From: Lachnospiraceae bacterium
Lineage (GTDB): Bacteria; Bacillota; Clostridia; Lachnospirales; Lachnospiraceae
Length of the DNA: 52,109 nt
Direction: 5' to 3'
NCBI GenBank assembly: GCA_017617545.1
Contig: JAFZVZ010000033.1
Location: 1 to 52,109, forward strand
In this document: in pieces, positions 1 through 8,274 of the stretch
Numbering within the stretch: position 1 is the stretch's first letter
Layout of the letters: each line of letters opens with the position of its first letter
Program-made: the position numbers and the translations under genes
The notes under the pieces: generated by a model
Databases searched by the model: none
Told to the model about the DNA's origin: nothing
The model's input: the letters and a program-made list of their open reading frames with translations, nothing else

Positions 1-130
1 ATAAATCGATTCAGTAGCGAAAGCGGCCGCACATCTTGTACCGTTTGTCAACAGTTTTAAGCAAAAAACCGAAAAAAAGAGTTCCGTACCATCTCTGATA
101 CAGAACTCCAGATGCTGTCATCTTAACTTA

Positions 131-745
131 ATGACATTGGTTGTTATGCCCTACCAATTCAATTGCGCTACATGCAGAAACAGATGTGACGGAACCAGTC
201 TTGGGGTTTATCGGTTCGGAGATGATGTTGAGTATTCTGAACGATATGAAAACCAACTGATACGGGAAATAATTGATTTTGGACTTTACGCCCAAAAGAC
301 TACCCGTGTCGGATATCCGGATATTGAAGTGTACGATTATGAAAACGGTCCGCTCAGATGCTTTATCGAAGTGAAAGTGCAGCGAAGGTCTTTCATGATG
401 GTTTCAAAGCTGTTGCCAAACAGTGATTTACGACCTTCAGAGACAATGGTGCTTAATCTTTCGGATCTGACAAGATACTTTGAGATTGCGGCAAATGAAA
501 CCGTACCCGTTTACATTCTGTGGGTTTTGAGCGAACGTCCGTGCATTGTTCCCAACGGGGAAATCCGGTGTTTTTATCAGAACACAACGGTGCTTCAAGG
601 CATTTATCATCGCTATGGGGATTACCGGCGTTTTCGCAGGCGCAGCGGTCAGGGAGATGTTGTGGATGGGCAGCATCTCGGTGTTGTGGTCAATTATCAT
701 TTCAGTCTGCAGGAACTTATGCCGTTCCGTTTGGAAGACATATAA
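131..745 (+). CDS. Orphan PD-(D/E)XK nuclease-like protein
   Basis: A 204-residue protein. I do not recognise a named family. Around residues 62-80 it has an Asp-Ile-Glu strand followed, after a turn, by an Ile-Glu-Val-Lys strand (D-IE...IEVK). That spacing resembles the PD-(D/E)XK restriction-nuclease core, so a nuclease-like fold is an inference. A Cys-x-x-Cys-x3-Cys cluster lies near residues 12-19 and could bind metal or be incidental. No signal peptide or membrane segment is visible. The start at 131 lacks a good ribosome site; an in-frame ATG at 146 is an alternative. The gene stands alone: nothing is recognisable upstream and a strong terminator follows 28 bases after the stop. Confidence 0.55.
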   Translation: MTLVVMPYQFNCATCRNRCDGTSLGVYRFGDDVEYSERYENQLIREIIDFGLYAQKTTRVGYPDIEVYDYENGPLRCFIEVKVQRRSFMMVSKLLPNSDLRPSETMVLNLSDLTRYFEIAANETVPVYILWVLSERPCIVPNGEIRCFYQNTTVLQGIYHRYGDYRRFRRRSGQGDVVDGQHLGVVVNYHFSLQELMPFRLEDI

Positions 746-773
746 AAGACAGACGGCGCATCAGCCGTGCTAC

Positions 774-801
774 AAAAGGAACCGCTCGCCGGTTCCTTTT
801 T
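774..801 (+). terminator. Intrinsic terminator after the orphan gene
   Basis: A perfect 11-bp stem (AAAAGGAACCG / CGGTTCCTTTT) around a 5-nt loop, ending in a T-run. It ends the transcript of the gene at 131-745. The A-run on the left arm means it may also act on the other strand. Confidence 0.85.
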
Positions 802-911
802 GTGTGCAAAGAAGTTGACAAAGGAGGTCGCTATAGATACAATCAAGAACGCGTGTCTTGAAATTGGCGGCTTTGTGCGGCCGTCGATGTGCTTGTAAGG
901 AGGAAAATGTT

Positions 912-2348
912 TTGAAGTCAGTCAGGAAGATAGGGATTATTGCGCGGCTTTTGTGCGTGGCGCTTTTGCTTGCTGCGTGCGGCTCGGAGAGTGACGGCTC
1001 CGGGAAGAAAGACAGCAAGAAGGACAACAATAAGGAAAATGCTTCGGTTACGGAAACCATAGGAACTCCGACGATCACGCCGGAGGAGAAGTCATTTTCC
1101 ATCACATCGTATGCGGCGGAGACGGACAAGCTGGTGAAGGAGGCGGTTGCCCAGGTTAAGAACGGGGACTATACGCCTCTGGATGAGCCGGTCAAGTACA
1201 ATGTGTTGTGGCTTGGGTTCACGCATGTAACGTTTGGAGAGCTTGATTTTCAGATGACCGATTTCGACCGGGAATACCTGCAGGCGGTTGCTCTCAATTT
1301 CGAACAATCGGTAGAGGAGATCGCGAACCACAACGTGGACATCGCGGTGGAGTTTCATTTTGTGGATGACGTGACGCCCCTCACGCAGGCTTCGGGCGCT
1401 GATTGGCTGTATCTCGCGCAGGAGACGGTGCAGTCGTATATTGACAGTTTCCTCGCGGACAGGGAGTTTGACACCGTGCTGACGACGGTTCAGACCGATG
1501 GCGATGAGAACCGCGAGAGAAATGAAGACAAGGACGGCTACGGCGTTCATGACGTCATGCTCGGGCTGGAGACGGCCAACATGTCGATGCCCATCGGTTA
1601 CTCGACGTTTAATCTGACAAAGCCGCGCGAGGGGACGTACCCGCTGGCGGACCCGAAGGTTCCGTCGCTGTACGCGACAGCGGTCGCCGTTCACGAGTGG
1701 ATGCACCAGTTGGAGCCGTTAGCGACACTGCTTGGCATCGAGTATCCTGACACGCACGCGTACCAGGGTCCCGAGGCGTTCCCGGGGTATCAGCAATATA
1801 TCGCGGACGCAAATGACTATGATTATTTTGAGTTCTACAAGCACGTGCTGCAGGGCAAGCTGCCTTACACCGGGGCGGGTGATGTTCAGTACGTCGGCAT
1901 GTACCCGGCGATGTGGCGCCTGATCAAGCGAAACGTCTTCAACGCCGGCGAATTCACCATCAAGGCCGCGGACGGTCAGGGTTACCTTACCGGTCAGGCA
2001 AGTGATCCGACGCTGACGCTCTCCGACACACCCTGCGTGTGGACGATCCGCTACAACGGAGACGGCCGCCTCGTGCTCTCGCCGAAGGAGCTTCCGGACA
2101 AGCTCATCGACCTCGGAAACGCATGGGATACCGAGAACAACACGATCAGCCTGTGGGTCTACACCGGCTACGTGGATGCCCAGAGCTGGCGGATGCCTGA
2201 CGCGGGTGACGGCTGTGTGTACATCCAGACGCCGTACCAAAGCGGCCGCGTGCTCACGGCGCACAAGGGTCAGCAGGCGCTTCTGTGCACCATCGGCGCT
2301 GACGGCGTGCAGAAATGGATCGTGGAACCGTACAAGGATCCGTCCTGA
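912..2348 (+). CDS. Lipoprotein with HExxH metallopeptidase motif and trefoil-like C-terminus
   Basis: Predicted surface lipoprotein of 478 residues. The N-terminus has a basic stretch, a hydrophobic core and a lipobox (LLAAC), then a Gly/Ser/Lys/Asp linker. At about residues 261-265 it carries HEWMH, a match to the HExxH zinc-binding and catalytic motif of zincin peptidases. The last ~130 residues, with recurring G-x-L/V-x-W blocks, look like a ricin-type beta-trefoil carbohydrate-binding region; this is tentative. I chose TTG at 912 because AAGGAGGA lies seven bases upstream and the signal peptide then starts cleanly; a longer frame from 858 would put 18 polar residues before it. No peptidase partner or immunity gene is adjacent. 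Substrate unknown. Confidence 0.7.
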   Translation: MKSVRKIGIIARLLCVALLLAACGSESDGSGKKDSKKDNNKENASVTETIGTPTITPEEKSFSITSYAAETDKLVKEAVAQVKNGDYTPLDEPVKYNVLWLGFTHVTFGELDFQMTDFDREYLQAVALNFEQSVEEIANHNVDIAVEFHFVDDVTPLTQASGADWLYLAQETVQSYIDSFLADREFDTVLTTVQTDGDENRERNEDKDGYGVHDVMLGLETANMSMPIGYSTFNLTKPREGTYPLADPKVPSLYATAVAVHEWMHQLEPLATLLGIEYPDTHAYQGPEAFPGYQQYIADANDYDYFEFYKHVLQGKLPYTGAGDVQYVGMYPAMWRLIKRNVFNAGEFTIKAADGQGYLTGQASDPTLTLSDTPCVWTIRYNGDGRLVLSPKELPDKLIDLGNAWDTENNTISLWVYTGYVDAQSWRMPDAGDGCVYIQTPYQSGRVLTAHKGQQALLCTIGADGVQKWIVEPYKDPS

Positions 2349-2402
2349 CAGGAAACAGTTTGGGAAACATTGATCTAATTGAGTTTCCATAGAAAAACAA
2401 TC

Positions 2403-2471
2403 GGCGGCGATACTGTCGCGCATCCTCGTATTCGTAAGGAGGAACGTGCGGACAGCTATCGCCGCCTTTTT
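2403..2471 (+). terminator. Long-armed intrinsic terminator
   Basis: Outer 10-bp stem GGCGGCGATA / TATCGCCGCC, an inner pairing CTGTC / GACAG, and a following T5 run. It lies about 55 bases after the lipoprotein stop. An AAGGAGGAA inside the loop is not followed by a usable start. Confidence 0.75.
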
Positions 2472-2630
2472 GTTTGCACGGTTTATGGAATCTGTTAGGA
2501 ATTTGTCGGTAGTTTTCGTGAAGTCCTTTGTGTTTTCGCTCGGAATGTGGTTTTATTGAGACAGTGAAAATGTCACAGAGAAGATAATTTCAGTTCTGTT
2601 GCGGGAAACCGCGTGGGAAGGAGAATAGAT

Positions 2631-3737
2631 ATGGGAAAATGGTTGAAGCGATGCCGGTTCGGTGTCGTGACCGCGATCATCCTCGTGCTGTTCACGTCGT
2701 ATGCGTTGCTGGATGTGTTTGTCATTCCGCACGAGTACAGCGACGTGGGTGTCACGAGCAATACGAACAGCACGTCGAAGAAAAATAATACAAGCTCCGC
2801 GAACAATTCCGGCAGCGGCGAGAGCGGAAACAACAGTAACGTCAACGACGGCAGCGGCAACAACGGCGATAACGGCGGCAACACCGACAACGGCAACGGT
2901 GGTCTTCTCGGCAGTGGCAACGGTAACGGAAGCGGCAGCGGAGACGACAACGGCAACAACGGCGGTCTGCTCGGAGACGGAAGAACCTTTGATGAGCCGG
3001 AGATCACGGACAATTCGTACCGTGACAACGACATCGCGATCACGATCTCGCAGTACCGTGTCAGCGACACGGACGTCTATGTGGCGGATGTGCGCGTGTC
3101 GTCGCCGGAGTACCTGTTCTCCGCGTTCGCGAAAGACAAATACGGCCGTAACGTGACGGAGACGACCTCGGCGATCGCAAGCCGGGCAGACGCGATCCTC
3201 GCGGTGAACGGCGATTACTACGGCGCGAGAAATTCCGGGTATGTGATCCGGAACGGTGTTCTGTACCGCTCCAGAGGCTCGAACGATGAGGCGCTTGTGA
3301 TGTACGAGGACGGAACCCTGGCCACGGTCCGGGAATCCGACGTGAGCGCGGAGCAGCTGCTCAACGACGGTGCGGTTCAGGTGTGGTCGTTCGGACCGGG
3401 CCTGCTGACGGACGGCGAGATCACGGTCTCCGCGGGGCAGGAGGTCGGCCGCGCGATGGCTTCCAATCCCCGGACGGCGCTCGCGTACGTGGAGGACAAT
3501 CACTACCTGTTCGTTGTCGCGGACGGGCGTACCGGTGACAGCGACGGGCTGTCTCTTTTGGAGCTGGCGACATTCCTGCAGTCCCTCGGCGCAAAGGACG
3601 CGTACAACTTAGACGGCGGCGGTTCGTCGACGATGGTGTTCCTCGGCAAGGTTGTGAACAATCCGACGACGAATGGTCGGAAGGTATCGGAAAGGAGCGT
3701 GAGCGACATTGTATGCATCGGATATGAAAAGAGTTGA
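2631..3737 (+). CDS. Phosphodiester glycosidase family protein (NAGPA/DUF2233-like)
   Basis: A 368-residue membrane-anchored extracellular enzyme. Residues ~9-30 form one membrane segment. A ~90-residue linker made almost entirely of Asn, Gly, Ser and Asp follows. The C-terminal ~230 residues match the phosphodiester glycosidase family: the VNGDYYG motif, a PRTALAY strand, and the hallmark NLDGGGSSTMV loop near the end. Known members remove N-acetylglucosamine caps or act on exopolysaccharide/teichoic-type phosphodiesters; the substrate here is unknown. The start at 2631 has AAGGAG nine bases upstream. The 3' end overlaps the next gene by 29 bases, suggesting translational coupling. Confidence 0.85.
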   Translation: MGKWLKRCRFGVVTAIILVLFTSYALLDVFVIPHEYSDVGVTSNTNSTSKKNNTSSANNSGSGESGNNSNVNDGSGNNGDNGGNTDNGNGGLLGSGNGNGSGSGDDNGNNGGLLGDGRTFDEPEITDNSYRDNDIAITISQYRVSDTDVYVADVRVSSPEYLFSAFAKDKYGRNVTETTSAIASRADAILAVNGDYYGARNSGYVIRNGVLYRSRGSNDEALVMYEDGTLATVRESDVSAEQLLNDGAVQVWSFGPGLLTDGEITVSAGQEVGRAMASNPRTALAYVEDNHYLFVVADGRTGDSDGLSLLELATFLQSLGAKDAYNLDGGGSSTMVFLGKVVNNPTTNGRKVSERSVSDIVCIGYEKS

Positions 3738-4134
3738 TTATGCGCGCGTCGCGCTCACGTATGTCTGTGTGGCGATCATTGTGGCGATGGCCGGCGCGGT
3801 CTACGAGATGTTCAGCTTCGGCGTGTACTCCTACTGGATGATCTACGCATTCGCCGTACCGCTTGTTTTGGGAGCGGTTCCGTCCCTGTTGCTGGCGACC
3901 GCAAAACGGCGGATCCGTGTGCCGGATCTGGCACGCAAGCTGTGGCACGCCGGTATCGCGTTCCTGACCGTCGGGTCCGTCTTCACGGGTGCGCTCGCCA
4001 TCTACGGAACCGACAGCATCTGGTCCTGCGTGTACGCGGCGGTCGGCGGGCTCCTTCTGCTCGCGGGGACGTTCGTGTTCCTTCCGGGCCTGGTGCGCTC
4101 ACGGAGAGCGGACGCGCCCGAGGCGGACGCGTGA
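3709..4134 (+). CDS. Small four-helix membrane protein
   Basis: A 141-residue protein with four hydrophobic segments at about residues 11-32, 40-62, 80-102 and 107-130, and a basic/acidic C-terminal tail. No family recognised. It starts inside the 3' end of the phosphodiester glycosidase gene (TTG at 3709 behind AAGGAG, or ATG at 3724), so the two are likely co-translated. The last 16 bases of the gene, including the stop, recur 44 bases downstream. Confidence 0.65.
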   Translation: MYASDMKRVDYARVALTYVCVAIIVAMAGAVYEMFSFGVYSYWMIYAFAVPLVLGAVPSLLLATAKRRIRVPDLARKLWHAGIAFLTVGSVFTGALAIYGTDSIWSCVYAAVGGLLLLAGTFVFLPGLVRSRRADAPEADA

Positions 4135-4179
4135 TAATACACCGCAGGAAAGGTGACATGACTGAGGCGGACGCGTGAT
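4120..4179 (+). repeat. 16-bp direct repeat of a gene 3' end
   Basis: GAGGCGGACGCGTGAT occurs at 4120-4135, covering the last codons and stop of the membrane protein gene, and again at 4164-4179. The second copy sits behind a ribosome-site-like AAAGGTGAC and could end a six-codon peptide from 4158, but nothing indicates that it is a gene. The remaining sequence up to 4268 shows no gene. Confidence 0.6.
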
Positions 4180-4268
4180 GCGTCGAACAGAACGGGAAAT
4201 GGAACCGCTTCCGCGCAAAACCTGAAATCGACGGAATGCATTGGCATTTTCCGAAGAAAGATACGATG

Positions 4269-4321
4269 TTTATACCCATTATACCCTCGACATTTTTCGC
4301 ACAAAGGGTATAATGGGTATA
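4269..4321 (+). promoter_or_regulatory. Promoter inside an 18-bp perfect palindrome (operator candidate)
   Basis: Arms at 4269-4286 and 4304-4321 are perfectly complementary over 18 bp with a 17-nt loop. Each arm holds two copies of TATACCC (or its complement) nine bases apart, so the dyad offers four half-sites. A sigma-A type promoter overlaps it: TCGACA at 4286-4291 in the loop, a 16-base spacer, then TATAAT at 4308-4313 in the right arm. No T-run follows, so a terminator is less likely. The placement about 50 bases before the GH43 start suggests repression by a dimeric or tetrameric regulator, possibly sugar responsive. No regulator gene is adjacent. Confidence 0.65.
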
Positions 4322-4373
4322 ATAGTTTATAAGCGGCGGAAAATGCAGCGCACAGCCGCGGAGAGGGTAGTTT

Positions 4374-5807
4374 ATGAAGGAATACATCAAGGGAGCCAAC
4401 CCGTATATGCCGCTCTGGGAGCATGTCCCGGACGGTGAGCCGAGAGTGTTTGAATATAACGGTGAGAAGCGCGTGTACGTGTACGGTTCGCACGATATCG
4501 AGCGGACGCAGTACTGCGGGCGCAACTATGTAGTCTGGTCGGCGCCGGTCACGGACCTGACCGACTGGACGTACCACGGCGTGGCGTACGAGACGCACTA
4601 CGATTCGATCCTGTACGCGCCGGACGTGGTGAAAAAAGGTGACAAGTATTATATGTATGCGGCGGAGCGCTGCGGAAGCCTCGTTGTGGTCGCTTCCTCG
4701 GACACGCCCTACGGTCCGTTTGAAAATCCCGTGGAGACGAAGCTCGGGTTCGACCCGGGCGTGCTCGTCGATGACGACGGCCAGGCGTACGCGTACTGGG
4801 GCGGCTGCGCGGCGCCTTGCTACATCGCGCGCCTGAAGGACGACATGGCGACGATCGACGAGGAGACGCTTGTGTCCAACCCGCTCGGTCATTCGACGTG
4901 CCCGTGGGATCCGAGGGACGACGGACACATCGACCTGATCGACGCATTTTTCGAGGCATCGAGCCCGCGCAAAGTACTTGGCAAATACGTCTACCTCTAC
5001 TCGAAGCGCTATGAAAAGCCAATCCCCGAGCTTGGCATCTACGAGCCGTGCAACGGCTTTCTGTCGTACCGCTTCTCGGACAGCCCGTTCGGACCGTTCC
5101 GCGAGGGCGGGGACATCAGCTTCAACGGCGGTGAGATCCTTCGCGACGCCGAGGGTGTCGGCACCATGACGTACCAGTGGGGCAACAACCACGGTTCCAT
5201 CATGGAAGTGAACGGGCAGTGGTACATTTTCTACCATCGCCAGACTGGTGTGAACGAGTACTCGCGGCAGGCGATGCTCGAGCCGGTGGATGTTGCGATG
5301 GGCACGGACGGCAAGCTCTACATCGGCGACGTGCGTTACCTTGCAGGCGAGCCGGTTTCGTCAAAGCCCGTGGAAATGACGTCGCAGGGCGCGCACATCA
5401 ACGGTCTTGACGCGCGCCGATGGATCTCGGCCGGCTACGCGTGCCATATCTACGGCAGCAAGACGCGTGCCTACATCGAGCCCGGCTATGAGCAGGTTGA
5501 TACGATCTCCACGCCGGTTGTGAACTTAAGTTCCGGCACGACGGTCGGGTTCCGCTATCTGCAGTTCGGCGCGAACACGCCGAAGACCGTGACCGTGGTT
5601 TTGGGAGAGCACAAGGCGCTTTGTGTGCGCGTGCGTGTCGATTCGTACCGCGGACGCATCATCGCCGAGGAGACGTTCGGCGAGGCGGAGTGCGAGAAGA
5701 CATTCGCGTTGAATTGCGGCGTGATCGGAAAGCGCGCGGTGTATTTTGAGTTTGTTTCGGAAAATGAGGGAGCGATCGCTTCCTTTGACCGGTTCACATT
5801 TGACTGA
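4374..5807 (+). CDS. Glycoside hydrolase family 43 protein
   Basis: Cytoplasmic (no signal peptide) 477-residue glycosidase. The five-bladed propeller pattern of GH43 is visible over residues ~1-330: NPYMPLWEH and GEPRVFEYNG at the start, YAPDV near residue 83 (candidate pKa-modulating Asp), FDPGVLVDDDG, a FNGGEI segment near residue 250 (candidate acid Glu) and a HGSIMEVNGQWYIFYHR strand. The last ~120 residues form a beta-rich accessory domain. Family members cleave arabinose- or xylose-containing side chains; exact specificity cannot be read. ATG at 4374 is preceded by GGAGAGGG. Expression probably depends on the palindromic promoter upstream. Confidence 0.85.
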   Translation: MKEYIKGANPYMPLWEHVPDGEPRVFEYNGEKRVYVYGSHDIERTQYCGRNYVVWSAPVTDLTDWTYHGVAYETHYDSILYAPDVVKKGDKYYMYAAERCGSLVVVASSDTPYGPFENPVETKLGFDPGVLVDDDGQAYAYWGGCAAPCYIARLKDDMATIDEETLVSNPLGHSTCPWDPRDDGHIDLIDAFFEASSPRKVLGKYVYLYSKRYEKPIPELGIYEPCNGFLSYRFSDSPFGPFREGGDISFNGGEILRDAEGVGTMTYQWGNNHGSIMEVNGQWYIFYHRQTGVNEYSRQAMLEPVDVAMGTDGKLYIGDVRYLAGEPVSSKPVEMTSQGAHINGLDARRWISAGYACHIYGSKTRAYIEPGYEQVDTISTPVVNLSSGTTVGFRYLQFGANTPKTVTVVLGEHKALCVRVRVDSYRGRIIAEETFGEAECEKTFALNCGVIGKRAVYFEFVSENEGAIASFDRFTFD

Positions 5808-5882
5808 GGGTAGTTCCGTCCTGAAGTCGGAGAGGGTGTCGAAGCATTGATGTCATGCTGCGGCATGGCAGAAAGGAATACC

Positions 5883-7280
5883 ATGGGGATCAAAGCAGCG
5901 TATATGGTGCCGCATCCGCCGTTGATCGTGCCCGCGGTCGGCAGAGGCGGCGAGGAGAAGATCAGAGAAACCACGGCCTCATACGAGCGCGTGGCGGAGG
6001 ATATCGCACGGATCGCGCCAGACACGATCGTCATCCTGAGCCCGCACTCGATCATGTATGCCGATTATTTCCACATTTCGCCGGGGATTGAGGCGGAGGG
6101 AGATTTCGGCAGGTTCGGCGCGCCGCAGGTGAGCTTCCGCGAGCAGTACGATACCGCGTTCGTGAGACGGCTTGTCGGGCACCTCGAGGAGGACGGCTTC
6201 CCGGGCGGCACGCGGGGAGAGCGCGAGAGGGCGCTTGATCACGGCACGATGGTTCCGCTGTACTTTATCCGAAAAGCTTACAGCGGCGGGAAGATCGTGC
6301 GGATCGGTCTGTCGGGCCTTTCGCTTACGGATCATTACACCTTGGGGACTTATATTCGCAAGACTGCGGAGGAGCTTAACCGCAACACGGTCATCGTCGC
6401 GAGCGGCGATCTGTCCCACAAGCTGCAGGACTACGGACCGTACGGGTTCGATCCCGCAGGCCCCAAGTATGATCGGAAAATTATGGAAGCCGCAGGCAAA
6501 GCCGATTTCGGCGGGATGCTCGGCTTTGACGAGGAATTCCTCGATAAGGCAGCCGAGTGCGGACATCGGTCCTTTGTCATCATGGCGGGGACGTTCGACG
6601 GCTGCGATGTCAATTCGGAGGTGCTGTCGCACCAGGATGTGACCGGCGTTGGATACGGGCTTTGTATCTTCCGTCCGGACGGACCGAATGAGCAGAGACG
6701 GTTTCTGAAGGTTCTCTCCGACAGAGTAGCGGATCAGGCGGAGGAAGCCTCCGCGTACGTGCGGCTTGCGAGAGCCGCGATCGAGATGTATGTTAGGACG
6801 AGGCGCAGGCTTATTTTCCCGAATGACCTTAACGAACAATTGCTGCGGGATCTGCCGCGGGAAGCGACTACAGAGAGAGCGGGAGCGTTTGTCTCGGTTC
6901 ACAAGAACGGCACTCTGCGGGGCTGCATCGGCACGATCTCCGCTGTCGAGGACTGTATCGCCGAGGAGATCATCGGCAATGCGATCAGCGCGGTGTCGAG
7001 GGATCCGCGGTTTGACCCCGTGCGCGGGGATGAGCTCGGGCTTCTGGAGATCAATGTCGACATTCTCGGAAAGCCGGAGTACATCGACGGCCCGGAGGAA
7101 CTGGACGTCAAGCGGTACGGTGTGATCGTCACGTGCGGAATGAAGCGGGGACTGTTGCTTCCCGACCTCGAGGGTGTTGACACGGTGGAGGACCAGATCA
7201 GCATCGCGATGCGCAAGGGCGGGATCTCCCCGTCGGATGATTACCGCCTGCAGAGATTTGAGGTTGTGAGATACAGATGA
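5883..7280 (+). CDS. AmmeMemoRadiSam system fusion: MEMO1-like (B) plus AMMECR1-like (A)
   Basis: A 465-residue two-domain protein. Residues ~1-265 are the MEMO1/extradiol-dioxygenase-like domain: a VPHPPLIVPAVG start, LSPHS, and a conserved SGDLSHK loop. Residues ~295-465 are the AMMECR1 domain with its signature LRGCIGT near residue 343 and a C-terminal YRLQRFEVV strand. In many bacteria these two proteins and a radical SAM enzyme are encoded together; the chemistry is not settled. The radical SAM partner follows 103 bases later. ATG at 5883 is chosen because GAAAGGA lies five bases upstream; a TTG at 5847 in the same frame lacks a ribosome site. Confidence 0.9.
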   Translation: MGIKAAYMVPHPPLIVPAVGRGGEEKIRETTASYERVAEDIARIAPDTIVILSPHSIMYADYFHISPGIEAEGDFGRFGAPQVSFREQYDTAFVRRLVGHLEEDGFPGGTRGERERALDHGTMVPLYFIRKAYSGGKIVRIGLSGLSLTDHYTLGTYIRKTAEELNRNTVIVASGDLSHKLQDYGPYGFDPAGPKYDRKIMEAAGKADFGGMLGFDEEFLDKAAECGHRSFVIMAGTFDGCDVNSEVLSHQDVTGVGYGLCIFRPDGPNEQRRFLKVLSDRVADQAEEASAYVRLARAAIEMYVRTRRRLIFPNDLNEQLLRDLPREATTERAGAFVSVHKNGTLRGCIGTISAVEDCIAEEIIGNAISAVSRDPRFDPVRGDELGLLEINVDILGKPEYIDGPEELDVKRYGVIVTCGMKRGLLLPDLEGVDTVEDQISIAMRKGGISPSDDYRLQRFEVVRYR

Positions 7281-7335
7281 ACCGCGGTCAGACAAGTACC
7301 GCCTGCAGAGATTTGAGGTTGTGAGATACAGATGA
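7242..7335 (+). repeat. 39-bp direct duplication of the AMMECR1 gene 3' end
   Basis: The last 39 bases of the fusion gene, stop codon included, at 7242-7280 are repeated exactly at 7297-7335 after a 16-base spacer. The second copy is in a shifted frame and cannot extend the protein. A hairpin follows at 7335-7367 (ATCCGC / GCGGAT and GCGCG / CGCGC) without a T-run, just before the radical SAM gene. Confidence 0.9.
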
Positions 7336-7383
7336 TCCGCAGCGCGGGAAAGCGCCGCGCAGCGGATGTTCAAGGATTGTGCT

Positions 7384-8232
7384 ATGGCAGTATGCAAGGT
7401 TTGTTTCAGGCATTGTGAGATCGCGGAAGGGGGCGTCGGAGCCTGCGGCGCGAGAACGTGCAGGGATGGGGCTGTCGTTGCCGCGAACTACGGGCGTATT
7501 ACCTCGCTTGCCCTGGATCCCATCGAGAAGAAGCCGCTCTCGCGGTTTTATCCCGGGTCAAAGATACTTTCAGTCGGAAGTTACGGTTGCAATCTGTTCT
7601 GTCCGTTTTGCCAGAACCATGAGATCTCGCGCTCGGACGGCAGTGGATTTTCCGACGAGATCACGCCGGAACAGCTGGCGCAATTGGCGTACCGGTACAA
7701 AGGCAGAGGCAACATCGGCGTCGCGTTTACGTACAACGAGCCGCTGATCGGATACGAGTTTATCAGGGACACCGCGAAGCTTGTGCGGCAGATGGGCATG
7801 AAGACGGTGCTGGTCACGAACGGGACGGCGGAGTTGCCGGTCCTTGAGGAGATCATCCCGTACGTCGATGCCATGAACATCGACCTCAAGAGCTTCTCGG
7901 AGGCGACGTACCGCAATGTTTTGAAAGGAAATCTGGCGAGCACGAAGGCATTTATCGAGCGTGCCGTCAAGGACTGCCATGTGGAGCTCACGACGCTGAT
8001 CGTTCCCGGAATGAATGACAGTGTCAAGGAAATGAGCGAACTGACGGACTGGATCGCGGGCCTGACGGACAGGAACGGAAATACGATCGGAAGCGGGATT
8101 CCTTTGCATGTCTCGCGGTTCTTCCCGCGCTACCGGATGACTGACCGGGAGGCCACGGATGTCGCCGCGGTGTACGCGCTTGCCGACGTCGCGCGGAAGA
8201 AGCTTGAGTACGTATATACAGGCAATTGCTGA
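7384..8232 (+). CDS. amrS: AmmeMemoRadiSam system radical SAM enzyme
   Basis: A 282-residue radical SAM enzyme. The SAM-binding iron-sulfur cluster motif CNLFCPFC (Cys 69, 73, 76) follows the YGCN turn. An N-terminal Cys cluster (CKVCFRHC and CGARTC) is typical of the AmrS family. Other family marks are the TYNEPLIGYEF segment and MNIDLKSF. It is the third component of the MEMO1/AMMECR1 set, and the fused partner is directly upstream. ATG at 7384 has AAGGA eight bases upstream; ATG at 7366 overlaps the preceding hairpin and is less likely. Confidence 0.88.
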   Translation: MAVCKVCFRHCEIAEGGVGACGARTCRDGAVVAANYGRITSLALDPIEKKPLSRFYPGSKILSVGSYGCNLFCPFCQNHEISRSDGSGFSDEITPEQLAQLAYRYKGRGNIGVAFTYNEPLIGYEFIRDTAKLVRQMGMKTVLVTNGTAELPVLEEIIPYVDAMNIDLKSFSEATYRNVLKGNLASTKAFIERAVKDCHVELTTLIVPGMNDSVKEMSELTDWIAGLTDRNGNTIGSGIPLHVSRFFPRYRMTDREATDVAAVYALADVARKKLEYVYTGNC

Positions 8233-8274
8233 GAATATGGAGACAGAGAGAATAATCAATTCGGAGGTTTGGGT

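Noticed and set aside
4158-4178. Six-codon peptide gene behind AAAGGTGAC
   Set aside because: It is produced by the 16-bp repeat of the upstream gene end; too short to support.
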